From NCBI GenBank assembly GCA_019321725.1, contig CM033119.1:17930694-17994693 (forward strand): DNA of 64,000 nt, read 5' to 3'. Below, one piece after another: positions 1 through 12,500 of the stretch (its first letter is position 1; every line of letters begins with the position of its first letter). The translations under genes and the position numbers were made by a program. The notes beneath the pieces are model-generated. The model was not told where the DNA came from, did no database searches, and saw nothing but the letters and a program-made list of their open reading frames with translations. The DNA is from Paulownia fortunei. Its lineage: Eukaryota; Streptophyta; Magnoliopsida; Lamiales; Paulowniaceae.

Positions 1-18
1 ACAATAACTTAAAATAGT

Positions 19-295
19 TCATTTAAAAACAATGACGTGGGTAGGTGGGTAGGTGCGTGGATAAGAGAAGAAAGGACTAAAGTCTTTTTTTTTTTTTTCT
101 ATGCATTGATAAAATAGAATATAAGATGAAACACGAAAATACTAAATATAAACTCACAAATCTTGTATAATGATTTCATTCATCCTAAATTAATGTATTA
201 TGTAAACGAGAAGCTGAATATACGAACATCCATTTGAAAACAAGGAGGTGGGTGGGCGCGGGGACGAGAGAAAGGAGGGCTAAAGTCTTTCTTTA
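19..295. repeat. Diverged direct duplication, spacing about 207 bp
   Basis: The stretch at about 19-90 and the stretch at about 226-295 share the same order of motifs: a CATTT..AAAACAA segment, a GTGGGT-rich segment, GAGAA.AAAGGA, then CTAAAGTCTTT. The identity is clear but imperfect, so the duplication is old. Confidence 0.55.
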
Positions 296-1707
296 ATGAC
301 ACATATATGTTGGGGGAGGATAGTTGAAGTTTGATGTTGACAAAGTTTAGTGATGTAAAGAATGGGGCTTCATATGTGATAAGATAAGGATGGTTCGGAC
401 CACAAAGATGTGGGAAGGCAAGGAAAGAAAAAAAGGGAGAAAAAAGCACTCTTTTGATGCTGCTATTGGCATGTGCCTCTCCCTCCACATTATTATTCTC
501 TTTATTCTTTCACAATCCCATCAGCCAAACCCCTCCTCCATACTTAGGTGCACCTCCTCTGTCCCCTAAACATTTTCAGCCTCTTGTCAATTGCTACTTT
601 ACTTTGCCAAACAAGTGATTTTCCTTTTCAATCACTCTCTCCATCACAATCCCTACATGGCTTTATTGTGGAAATAAGACTTGGCTGCAGGATATATTTG
701 AAACTTAGCCTAACAAGTTTCATTACAAGCAATGTTTCTTGCAAGAAATTACAAGCTAGAAATGGGATTTCAGCTGAGACATTCTAGTTTTATAAGCCAT
801 TTATTGGAGCTGATAAGTCCATCCCTCTTCGTATTTGCATATAATACAACACAGTGTGTAATTAATCTATCTATATATTGGATTTTGTATTCTGAAGGAA
901 ATTAAACACCATTTACATAATATAAATTCAAGAAAATTTATCAAAATTCGGACATTTTATCTAATTTTGGCTCACTTGTTCCAAACTCGATCATAAATGG
1001 AAGGAGTTCTTAGCCACGTCCCAAATGCTTTATTTAGTCGGTGAATTCATCCAAAAAAGGATTATTCTTCTACCTTCATAATTGAGCCCTCTTTTGATGC
1101 ACGAAAAGTGCATTATTTTTTGCATGTTATGTGAATATTTCTTGCATGTGTTGGTTATATTTTCATGGGAAGATGAAAGTAGGTTTTTATAGGGTGAATT
1201 TATTCATTTCTTTAAGAAAAAAACACTTCCTCCAAAAGGTGTCATTTGGGTGTTTGTATATGATTTAAACCATTTTCCTACATATTCTATATCTGTAAAT
1301 TGAAATGGAGGATTCAAACAGTATTCCAGTAAAACAAACATTGAGAAAAGCTATAACTGTTGGTTCAATGCATATAATGTGTTAGTATCGTTGTAATCGT
1401 TTCTCTCTGCTCCAATATTACAGCATAAAATTCTGTGAATCCTAAGCAAAACAAAAAATAAAAATAAAAAAATAAACCATGAAATGATCGGTCGAAGAAA
1501 GATGTTAGAAGAGTTCTTTTAAGTTGGTGATGCATTCTAGCTAGCTAGCTTATCAAGACAGTTACCTAGTCCATTTCCATGTCGGGCCCGTAGAGGGAAT
1601 TGGCTCACTATGTTTAAGAAAACTTCATAAAATTTGCAAGAATCCTTGGTGTCCTCTATAATGCGTGGCCATTGATGTCTTGTATAATGTGAACATCCAT
1701 GGCATAA

Positions 1708-1728
1708 CCCCCCCCCCCCCCCCCCCCC
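1708..1728. repeat. C21 homopolymer
   Basis: There are 21 consecutive C residues in otherwise AT-rich DNA. This is one of four G or C runs of at least 20 nt in the window. The length is likely to be polymorphic or error-prone in sequencing. Confidence 0.9.
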
Positions 1729-1851
1729 AACCAAAGGTTTTTTATATCCCACAGGGGCCCTAACTCCACAGGTTTTGATTGCTAATTATTTGGACAGAAG
1801 ATGTCAAAATAAGCTGAATTATGTACTAGAATGCAAGATTTTATTTATTTG

Positions 1852-1893
1852 TTGTTATTATTATTATTATTATTATTGTGTGTGTGTGTGTGT
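1852..1893. repeat. Compound (TTA)n(TG)n microsatellite
   Basis: About nine TTA units are followed directly by about eight TG units. It is a simple sequence repeat with no associated gene. Confidence 0.9.
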
Positions 1894-3483
1894 GCTGAAT
1901 TAATAATATATTATGTTGGGATTCTTCTGAATATGGCCATATTGTGTCGAAAAAGCTGAGTTTATTTAACTCTTTGAATGCTTATAATTCTAATGGCTTT
2001 ATGAAGATTTGGCCCAAAAAATTCTTTGCTAAAGTGGATGCTTTGTATTCAGGCTGAAATGGTCTCAGGCCAATATGTAATTTGAAAAAAAAAAAAAAGG
2101 TAACCACTACAGTGTTGGGAAGGCCATACTCTTTACTTGTTTATCAAAACAATAACAAAATGAGCTTAGGAATGGAATATAAATGTCACATATCTTTTAT
2201 TCTAATTTGATATGGTATGCCACTTTATAAATATATATTAAATATATATATAATTTATGCTTGATGATGATAATTTTGTTTTTGTATAAATAGATACTTG
2301 ACAATACTAAAATAAAATATGTATACTATAAAAATGACTAATCAGATGACATGCTAAAATCTCTTAATTTTATTACAATTTAATTAAAGAACCCGGGGGA
2401 GTTTGTTGCAAGATGGAGGTAGGATGGCAAATTTAATGTTTTAGGTAAATAAAACTTGACTTTAAGTAGGATATATATATACAATCTCAATTATTCACTT
2501 TCATAATAATTATTTAAAAAAAACTAATTTAAGAATCAAAATATTTATTTTAGGGACAACCCCCATACTCTATTTTGCAGGTGCCCACTAATGTTACCCT
2601 AACTTCAGAACTCTTCTCTGGAATTATAAGTTATCATATTAGTTTTTAAATTTTTATATTTTAAAAAATATTTTATATAAAAAACACAGATGGAACACCT
2701 AGTACAAGGATCAAAAACAGAACTTTTCCAAACTTAATTATTGAGACTAATTCTACTTTTTTAATTTACTGTTGCAGGAAGCTATCTGTTAAAGGACCCC
2801 CACACACAACTACTGCACGATTGGTCGAAAGATATTGACTAAATTCCAGCATATGCTAAAATAGTTTTTTTGCAATAAGGAAATAAATATGGCTGCGGAT
2901 ATTTTAGCAAAGAATGCTAATTATGCATTTATTGTGTGTATAAATGGTAAAAGGATTATAAAACAACAAGTAGGTTTATGTTTTTAGCTGATAATATCCA
3001 TATTTTCACACGTGTATCGTGCATCCGTTAGATCGATACATGCCATGTGTGTATATGAAATACGGTGTATTTAAGGGTGGATGTTATACTAATGTGCATC
3101 AAATGCAGTATTTATTGAACTATGTTTAGCCAATTTTATTTATTATTTTTTTTGTTTCAACAAAAAAAAATGAGGCTACTGATTGTTTTTTCAACTTTTA
3201 GGTGATTCGAATCCATAATTAATGAGATCGTAGGTGCAAAATATTTTCTAACAAGTTACCTTAACTCGTTGTATTTAGCCTATTTTATTTCTTATTTCGC
3301 TCAATTATTTGGTTCCATCAATGCATTCAAACGGGTTTTTTTTAAACTTTATTACTAGCTATACAAGTGTAAATCTGACAAGCAAGTGTTTTTATTCATT
3401 AAAAAGTTGATATATAATGCATTTTCGTACAAAATGAATAACTACTTACGACGTTAATCATACAACTTTATTACATCATAAAC

Positions 3484-3670
3484 AAGGGCGGAGCTATGGG
3501 GGGGCGGGGGCACCCCCTCAACTCCATTATTTTTTATAATTTGTATAAATTTTTATATATAAAATTATTAAATTTTAAAAATTTGTTCTCTTTAAATAAT
3601 AAAAAATATTTTTTTATTTATTATTTTTAATAAAAAATAAAATTTTAATATCCATTTTTTAGCTCCGATA
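3484..3670. mobile_element. Short non-autonomous DNA element with hAT-like ends
   Basis: The left end reads GGGCGGAGCTA followed by a G-rich then C-rich block. The right end reads TTTTTAGCTCCG. The inner words CGGAGCTA and TAGCTCCG are inverted repeats about 170 bp apart. The interior is AT-rich with no coding capacity. Ends of the form GGCGGAGC..GCTCCGCC are common on non-autonomous hAT-like elements of plants. A possible diverged relative lies at about 53139-53296. Confidence 0.4.
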
Positions 3671-4510
3671 GTAAAAAACATTGAATATTTGAGTGTTCTA
3701 AGGTCCATTTACAAAAACCCCCAGCCCACCACCATCCAAGAATCCACACAAAGAGTCTTGCATTATCTAGGTTTTCATGTCAATTGTCAAACTATAAACC
3801 AGGAAAAAAGAAAAGAAAAGAAAAGAATTAATGGCTTCTACTTTTTTCTTACCAGAAGGATAAAGCTCCGCGATATGCATATGTACCAGAATCCATTGTG
3901 ATCACTAATTTGGAGAATCTGTCTGAAAATCAAACTCCAGAAATTGCCCTACTTATTTGGCAGAATGAATCATCAATCACATGGAGAGATTGGACAAAAA
4001 AAGTTTTCTGTATGATCAAAGCAGCTTTTTTGAGTATAGAAGTCGCACACAGGCCAGCTGGGGTTCATATCCTCAGCTTTACCATTAGAATTTTTTGACA
4101 TGCAGTTGTGCAACATAAAGCTACTACAAAAGAGCACATGATTTGGTGACTTAAAACATTATCCCAATTATTAAATCACAAATATCTTATAAGAAATTAA
4201 AGTTAAAGACGTAATTGATGAATATACATATTCATACACAAGTTTTGAGAAATATAGAGTACTTGAGATATTGATCCGAGTGCGCCCCATGCACTGTTGG
4301 ACAAATTAGGTATAATTTTAGATTAGAATAACAGATGGGAAACGATGATCAAGTCAAGAATTCTACTATTTCTGTTTAAGACGAAATTGCCTCGCATCGG
4401 TGCTTATGGAGTTCCGATAATCATCTTTCAAAAGATACTACGATGATTTTTTGAAATAGTAATATTATAAATGTGAAGAGCAGCATCTTTTTGTACAATT
4501 AGAATTGACT

Positions 4511-4614
4511 GAACATACACGTCTTTTGTATAAAGCACTTGAGATAGTAGCATTATGAATAATATACACGTATTTTGTATGAAATTGTGTGAACATACAA
4601 GTCTTTTTGTATAA
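4511..4614. repeat. Three imperfect copies of a ~24-bp unit
   Basis: Related units with the core ATACACGTCTTTTGTATAAA occur at about 4511-4534, 4560-4583 and 4591-4614. They vary slightly from one another. No function is apparent. Confidence 0.5.
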
Positions 4615-6339
4615 AAAAATATATAAAAAGTTGGATCTATACAAATTCAAACCCAAACCTAAGCCCAAACATTGGTCGCCTACTGGTAGGCTTTGTTCCA
4701 AACCTACTAGGGTATATAGGAGTTCACCTCCTTCCGAAGGCTATTGTTTTCCTTATATTCAAATTCAGTATCAAATTTGAACCATATAAAATGGTCTAAA
4801 ATCTTTTTAATTTCAATTTTCATAATTTTTCCATCTTCCTACTATTTTCTAATTCAACAATTTATACTATTTTAAGTGATTCATTTTTATTTTAATTTTT
4901 CATTGACTCGAAATTGATTTTATGTATCCACACAATAATCTAGATTACCTTAAACTAAATAATTCTCGTAATCTTTAAATAGAATCTACTTAAATAATTA
5001 ATTAAAGTTTAGTTAAAAACAAAGTTTAAAATTAATTTCCAATATGTAAATGAGTAGACAATAGAACATAAGATTAGTTGTACGAAGTGGTTAACTTATC
5101 AACCAAAACGAGGAGATAATAGATCATGAGAAAATATTTGGATCTAGGGCTCAAACACATACTAATCTCTCCCGAATTTAGTTATAATGGTCACCTCCAA
5201 ATATATTTGTTCAATTAATACATGTAAACATATAATTGATAGAGAAAATTACTTCATTCAAATCCAAATCAAATCAAATAATTGTACAAACCCACAATTG
5301 GTGCATAAGTCTAAAATTCAATTTTACATGGTTCTTGATTCTCTACAGAAGTCTATTTCGCAATAATCTTTTTGAACCTTATTGAATAACTAAAACACAC
5401 AATGTGAAGAAAAAAATGAAAAACAAAGAAAAAATAAATGTTTGGTTTAACCGATAATTCAGAAAAGTTGAAATCAAATAATAAGAGAATGCGATAATTT
5501 TAAGTTATGTGTATTTAACAAAAATGATTTTTTTTCTCCTAAAGTTAGCTCGATATATTTTAGAATTGAGAATGAGGTTTTGGACAAATTTTCTCGAGTC
5601 TTTGATTGTATCTAAGCATACGATAGACCAAGTTTATGGGGTTCTAAATTAATACATAAATTTAGATTATAATACTCCGACTAAACTCATGGAGGGTTAA
5701 GGACTCAAATTTACGGAATTTTCATATTATCATTACAAATATCTCAGCCTTTATTGTCAAAATATATATAATTAATTATACTTTAGTTAAGAATTTCAAG
5801 AAGGGAATTAATACCATATCTTTGAATCGGCAATGAAATAATACCAAATCTTTGAATCCACAATTAAATTTTCTTTATAAATTGCCAGGCTAGCAAGTTG
5901 CTTGATTAAGGCAACCAAGTCAAAATCATATAAACCAAAGGGAATTAAAAAAAAAAAAAAGACAAAAAAAAAGCTCAATAATTTCTTCTGCAAATATAAC
6001 TCATTTTTTAGTTGCCCTAATAATTGTGCTGGTGATGGGGTCCAATTTCAAGGTACTTCAATGGGTTTGATGTTAGATGATGATTGATTGATGGATTTAA
6101 CAGCTAATAAAGCTCTTAAATCATTTGAATAAAATCAGATTACATATATTTTATTCTTTTCTTGAATATTTTTTTAATATGTAATCAGATCATAGATCAT
6201 ATATGACAATTTTGAAATTTATGTGATTAAATTAAAAGAATTTATTAAAATTAAAAAAAAATTAGAAGATTCTTTATTATTTTAAAATATCTTGTTAGCT
6301 GACAATAATTTGTTTATAAAATTATAGGATTAAAAAATA

Positions 6340-6600
6340 AATTAATATACTCAATACTCGACTCGAGATCGATCATTAAAAATTTATTTGAACTTCATTT
6401 AACAAATATAGTTTGAACATATTTTTTCGTTCATAAAATCTGAAACTCATTCGATTAGTAAAAAAATTAAAAATATATATGTAAAAAGATCAAATTACCC
6501 AAACTTGATTCGTGTTCGACTCGATTAAAATTCGTTTAAACTTGACTCGTTTAACAATTAAACTAAACTCAAACATAACTTTTGAAACTCGATAAAAAAT
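6340..6600 (+). repeat. Dispersed repeat rich in ACTCGA/TTCGA words (copy 1)
   Basis: This degenerate segment contains repeated TTCGA and ACTCGA words, including AACTTGATTCGTGTTCGAC and GATCAAATTA. The same order of words occurs at 24560-24780, more weakly at 50570-50680, and in inverse orientation at 57770-58080. It is probably a decayed non-autonomous DNA element. Confidence 0.5.
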
Positions 6601-9468
6601 CAACATATAAAAATATATTTATGCGTACAAATATCAATCAATCAACAATTAATTAACTACATTTACAATGAACGATCCTGTAACAAAATCCACATCAAAT
6701 TAAGTAGAAAAATACATAAATATAAAATTAGAAAAAATATACATACTTCTGATTAGATTCAAACTCAAGAGCTATGATTTTAAAGATTTAGGCCAATAGG
6801 CAATAGTTCATTATTTGCCCAATTCCATAAATAAATTCCTAGTGCAATATCCCTAATGGGCTTAGAATTTGGCCTCCATGGTGGAGGAGTATAAGTGGGC
6901 TGGTATGGGCTGGGCAACGAGTATTTGGTCCCTATCTTTAGTTTACATCTTATTCTATTCAGTCCAATATGAAAACTTATATGTTTGCATTTTTATTTTT
7001 ATTTTTTTATTTTTGGTCAAATTCGAGGGTTATATATTTGCCATATAAATATTTGTGAAAAAAATAATTAGGTCTAAAGTTGTTTTTTTACATGGATTCT
7101 AATTTTGAAATTAGAATTTTAATTTTTCTAATCTCAATGTCAACAAAATTTAAGTATATATATATATATATAATAGTGTTAAATATAGTTTGCAATCCTA
7201 AATATGAAACGCAATAGGTCGATCACTAATTTAACTACACGAGATAAAACAGTAAAATCATTATTCTACTTTTTCATGAACTCAAGAATGGACAATTAAT
7301 ATAAATATTTTTTTTGAACAAATTAAATATGAATTAATATAAATTAGGCAAATAACAAAATAATCATTTTAAACTTAATTGTATAAACATTACTATCGAA
7401 TTTGTTACAAAATGTATTCAAACACAAAATGAATTTGGGCTATCTAATACTTTTTGTATTAGAATAAATTTAGGAAGTCCTATTTTTTTTTTTTTTTCAA
7501 GTGTATCACACTAGGTGTAATATTTATAATAAATTTATTATCATTTTCTTTGAAAAAGATTTATGATCTAAAAAAATGCTTAGGTATATTAAAAAAATTA
7601 TTACTCGATAACAAATTATTCAAGTTGATACTAGATTTAAAACGACCACATTCAACATTTATCAGATCTTATAATTGTTCCATAAATATTAATATTTTAT
7701 CTCAGTTATTAAATTAACTATTATTGAGTACATAAAATTTGTGCTGTTATCAATTATCAGATCTTAAATGTGTTACTACGGATAATTTGTTAGTTTTTAA
7801 AATTTGTGATTTGAGTATTATTAGGGATAGTTTGAAAAACATTCATTAAAATTTTGTTTTCTTGACAAATTTTATCATGAAAAATAATTCAAAATATATT
7901 GCTTTATAAATTTATATGTGAAAATTATCAATATATATTATATTATCTAGTAAACTTATATATCTGTGTATTTTTTTTTTAAACAAAATAGAAACAATTT
8001 ATAAGTTAATATTATATGTTTATCTTCAGTTATTTTAATCTTATTAAAATAGAAATGCAATTTTAAAATAAATCGCTTTATTAATAAAATTTCAAGAGAA
8101 TTTTGTCACATTATTATTTATAAAATATATATGGGATTCCAACATCATATGATAATATCATATTTTTATTTAATTTATATTTAAATTTTTGAAGAATTTT
8201 GTTACTATAGTTACACCTATTATGTATAGATTCGAATTCTAAATGAAAAAAACTTGTTACTTATTCATTTCAAGAACACTAATAATCCTTGGAGAATGTT
8301 TGGCTCTTAAAAAAATTCAATACAATCTCAAAATTATTCATAGATTTTATATCCAATTAAAATTAGTAAATTTACAGTAAATTAAAGTCACGATGTGGTT
8401 AATGGGGAGACCTTGAATGAATTTACAACATTATATTAAAGTCACGATAAAAATCCTAAACTTTGGGAGAAATATGAAACCTTCAATTAATTTGAAAATA
8501 TAACTTATTTCATTTGGGGAATCAATTAATTTACCTTATATATAGAAAAACTGGTGGTATGATATATCAGTAATATTCATGTTACGTTCGGTGTAATGTA
8601 CGCCACATATTTGGATAATTGACAAGTATTATATTTTATAAAAAATAATATACTTATCTATTATTCATATTATCAGTGTATTGTCAATCATCGATCGTAG
8701 ACAACCTAAATTTATCTTATGCAATTGAAATGTCGAAGCATTGTTTGGTTTCATTTTGCCTCACTTATTTTCCTTTTGTCAAGATAAAAATATTTTTGTC
8801 ATTTGTATTTTAGGGAATAGTATGTTTATTCTTCAAAATTTCAACATTTGATTGCAATATTCAAATAATTATATATCATAATTACGGTGATTAATTATAA
8901 TAAAAAATATTAACAAAATATGTATATTAATATTTTAATAATCAAATGAGTGATTAAATCGATTTTATTGTCGGTTAATGATTCAATCGGTCGAATCATT
9001 CAACCGTCGGTCCGACTAATATGATGAAAATTAATTATATTTTTTATTATATTGTATAAAATGATAATATAATATATAAATTATTATAAATAAGATAAAA
9101 AATATAAATAATTAATAAAAGAAAATGGTTATGACCTACTTGATCAATTTTTTTATTTTTTGCCGTCAATCGAACTAATAAAAAATTTGTAATTGGATAG
9201 ATCAAACCGTGAATTCATTCTAATATTAAAAACAGTAATATGCAATTGAAAAGCTAAAACAAAATAACATTGTCAATATATTTATAATTAAAAATATATT
9301 TTAATATATATTATTTTAATTTTTATAATAAAACATCAAAATATATCTTATTTCCGTATGTTTCACAATTTCAGTACCCAAAATACATCGTTCCAAACTA
9401 ATTTTCTCAAAATAAAAAACAAATGTTGCCTAGATATTTTTGTTTTATAGTATTAGACAACTTGATAA

Positions 9469-9475
9469 TATAAAA
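9469..9475 (+). promoter_or_regulatory. Candidate TATA box of the S9 peptidase gene
   Basis: TATAAAA lies 43 bp before the ATG at 9518. A start of transcription about 30 bp downstream would leave a 5' leader of only about 15-20 nt, so a more upstream promoter is possible. The bases around the ATG (TTAGCGATGGC) form a good plant start context. Confidence 0.4.
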
Positions 9476-9517
9476 CCCAACAAAAAAAAATGAAATAGTA
9501 GTGATAAACCTTAGCGA

Positions 9518-12500
9518 ATGGCATTTTCTGCCATCATCGCTCTCACTCGTCACTGCCACTCCCCCAGTCCCCTTCCCCATTTCCAAATTTCAAGATTTCA
9601 CAGAGCACCCATTTTCCCCCAATACTTTCACTGCAGAAGACGAATTGCAACTACAATAATGTCTTCAGCTTCAGAAACTGCAGGAACTGAAGCAGAAGAA
9701 ACCAAGCTCACTGCTCCCTACGGTTCTTGGAAGTCCCCGATCACCGCAGACATTGTTTCTGGCTCAGATAAACGGCTTGGTGGCTTCGCGGCTGACTCTT
9801 TGGGCCGCCTCTACTGGCTGGAATCTCGACCCACCGAATCTGGGTATTCATATACTGTTGCAGTTGTGCTCATACGCTTGGATACAATATATGTAGTCCT
9901 CATGATAAAGATTGTTTCTATATTTTTTTTTTTTTTGGATTTCGTTGATTTAGCTTTTTAAAGATTGAGAAAATTGGTGTTTGGATGTATTGTATACTCC
10001 TTAGTGAAGATTTTATATTTTTCATTCGGGTTTCTTGAGCTTCAGTTTGTTGCACAAGAGTGGGGTTTGGGTGTAAATTTGTGAAATGTGTGGGCTCATT
10101 GCAGTGTATGTTAATTTGGATAACAAAATGAAAACAGTGATAAATACCAAAGGTATATTTGTTTTTGGGTTTTAGGAATTTGATTTTGGCGTCTTGGTGA
10201 TGCAGATGAGGAGTCTTGTAAAATTTGGTTTAGAAGACATGTGCTCTTTTGCATACTAGATTTAGGATACTCTTTACATTTAACTGCCCGTAAAACTACA
10301 ATCTTTTTGTGCTTCTTGAATCTGTTCTATGATTTTTTGTGTTTGAAAAGACTAGTGATGGATATTTTGTATACGGAGATAATGAAATACAGGCGTTTCT
10401 TGATTGTGAGATGATATGTATTCAAAACAGTGGAGGAATTTGTCTCGAGTGCAAGTGTGCAACTGAAGCTTGGGTTCTTTCACTTGTGAGAGTGTATAAA
10501 TGTAGACACCTTTTGGCAGTTTTTCTGGTGACCAATCTCAAAATATTGAATTTTTTTGGGTGTACTTAATTTGCTATATTTCATGTCTTTAGGAGGAGCA
10601 GGGTTTGTGTTTCATTGAAATGACTTTAATCTTTGATTATATTTTGGCTGTCTTTACACCAAAAAGAGATTTAGTGTTGTGCTTTGTATTCATTGAAGCT
10701 TCTGGGTGTTTCAGAAGAACTGTGCTGGTAAGACAAGCCGAGAGTGAAAGGGACAAGCCAATTGATATTACACCAAAAGATTTTGCAGTGAGGACTGTGG
10801 CACAAGAATATGGAGGTGGGGCTTTCAGCATTTTAGGAGACTCAGTTGTCTTCTCAAATTACAAGGATCAAAGACTCTACAAGCAGCCAATCTCATCTAA
10901 AGGTTAATCTCTCTTATTCTGTTCTTTTCCATTAATATCTGAAACAATTCCTTCCCTTTGAATTTGAGTTGTACTAGTCTGATTCTTAGACTTAATTCGA
11001 AGTTTTGGTCCAATTTGTTGGACAAGGGTCTATATAACTACTTATGTCTAGTACCGAATGTTTCTCAATTAATTATGTTATCAAAATGAAAAAAATATTG
11101 TTATTGGACAGCCTAATAGAAATATAATCCTCTGAACTGAGTTTTAATTTTGGTGTAGATTTTAGTTTCTGAAGTGAATAGCTTTTTGTTATATATAGTA
11201 TTAATTTGTCCTTGCAGATTCAGATCCTGTGCCACTCACGCCAGACTATGGTGGACCACTCGTGTGCTATGCTGATGGAGTATTTGATTCTCGATTTAAT
11301 CGCTACCTGACAGTCAGGGAAGGTAAATTGTGAATTTATGTTTCATTCTTTTACAAAATATCTTAGTGAAAGTTCATCTTACTTAGTTTTTTTTTTCATG
11401 AATTGTGATTGCTTTTCTGATAGATCGTCGTGAAAGTAGTATAAATGCCACCACAACAATTGTCTCAATTGATCTCTGGAGCAACAATATAAAAGGTAAA
11501 ATTTGCAACTGTGCTTGTGCCTGTGTGATTATTTCTTTAGAATAGGTGGAAGTTCTTATTATGTACTATATTTTCACTGATAGATGCTGGGGGTAGGTTG
11601 ATTCTTTTTTATAGCCTGTTTGTCTTTTTAATGTGGAGTAACTATCACCACTCACAATGCAGAACCTAAAATATTAGTTAGAGGCAATGACTTCTATGCT
11701 TTTCCTCGGATTGACCACAAAGGAGAACGAGTGGCATGGATTGAATGGGGTCATCCCAACATGCCATGGGACAGATCCGAACTTTGGGTTGGATATGTAT
11801 CTGAGAATGGGTAGGTCGACAAAATCTTTATTGTTTCTCTTTGTGTGGAATATTGTTCTTGCATTGCCATTTTTTAAGGTTTTGACTATTTGAATTAGCA
11901 TTCCAATTACTTGCAAAAGTTCTGACACAAATTTAATCCTAGATTTCCTGCACCTTCTGCCTAACTATTCTTATCCCTTATTCTTTTTGATTGCCACCGA
12001 CTTCTGAAAAATCCTGTAAACATTGAAAATGGCATAAATATAAGCATACGCACCCAGAGACAAGAAAGACATTCATCAATGTACACTGATTTGCTCTCAT
12101 ATACTGTGAGAGAGCAGGTTCTGGGGACTCATTAAAATTGATCAGATCCAACCCTAGCTCAAAGAGAAATTATTTTGTTAAGTTACCCACTACAAGTGTC
12201 ATATAATTGTGTAGTGTTGCTATATTTAGAATGATGGTTATTTTACTGCCTCATGACTTAACAACCCTATATGTCGGACATTTGTGTCATAGTCGAATTA
12301 TGCATTCACCATTTCTAGATATTTACATTTACTGGCTGTTTTTTTTTGCAGGAGTTGCTTTCTTTTTCTTTTTTTTTTTAATTTTTTAATTTTTGAACTA
12401 TTCTACTGTGGCTTGTATGTCATTTTATGTATGACATTTTTTTTTCAGCTAGATGTGGTACAGGATATGTTAGATCACATGTAATGAGGTCCTTTTAACA

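Larger units (their letters stand above)
1..9460. other. Intergenic AT-rich region without a supported gene
   Basis: No open frame here has a recognisable domain or a plausible exon chain. The stretch is strongly AT-rich and holds simple repeats, a diverged direct duplication near the left edge, a C21 homopolymer, a TTA/TG microsatellite, a short element with hAT-like ends near 3.5 kb, and a decayed dispersed repeat near 6.4 kb. The segment at about 300-800 is less AT-rich and might be transcribed, but its frames show no conserved motif. Promoter elements of the gene starting at 9518 lie at the right end. Confidence 0.7.

Noticed and set aside
198..488. 96-residue minus-strand frame
   Set aside because: No domain, no conserved pattern and overlap with the diverged left-edge duplication. 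Likely a chance frame.
548..787. 79-residue plus-strand frame with a hydrophobic start
   Set aside because: It resembles a small secreted peptide at first sight (LSIATLLC), but no cleavage context, conserved core or transcript evidence exists.
3689..4098. Two adjacent short frames after the 3.5-kb element
   Set aside because: No conserved motif and they overlap in different frames; no splice chain joins them.
8621..8658. Imperfect inverted repeat (GACAAGTATTATATTTT / AATAATATACTTATC)
   Set aside because: Arms are almost pure A/T and imperfect, so chance is a sufficient explanation.
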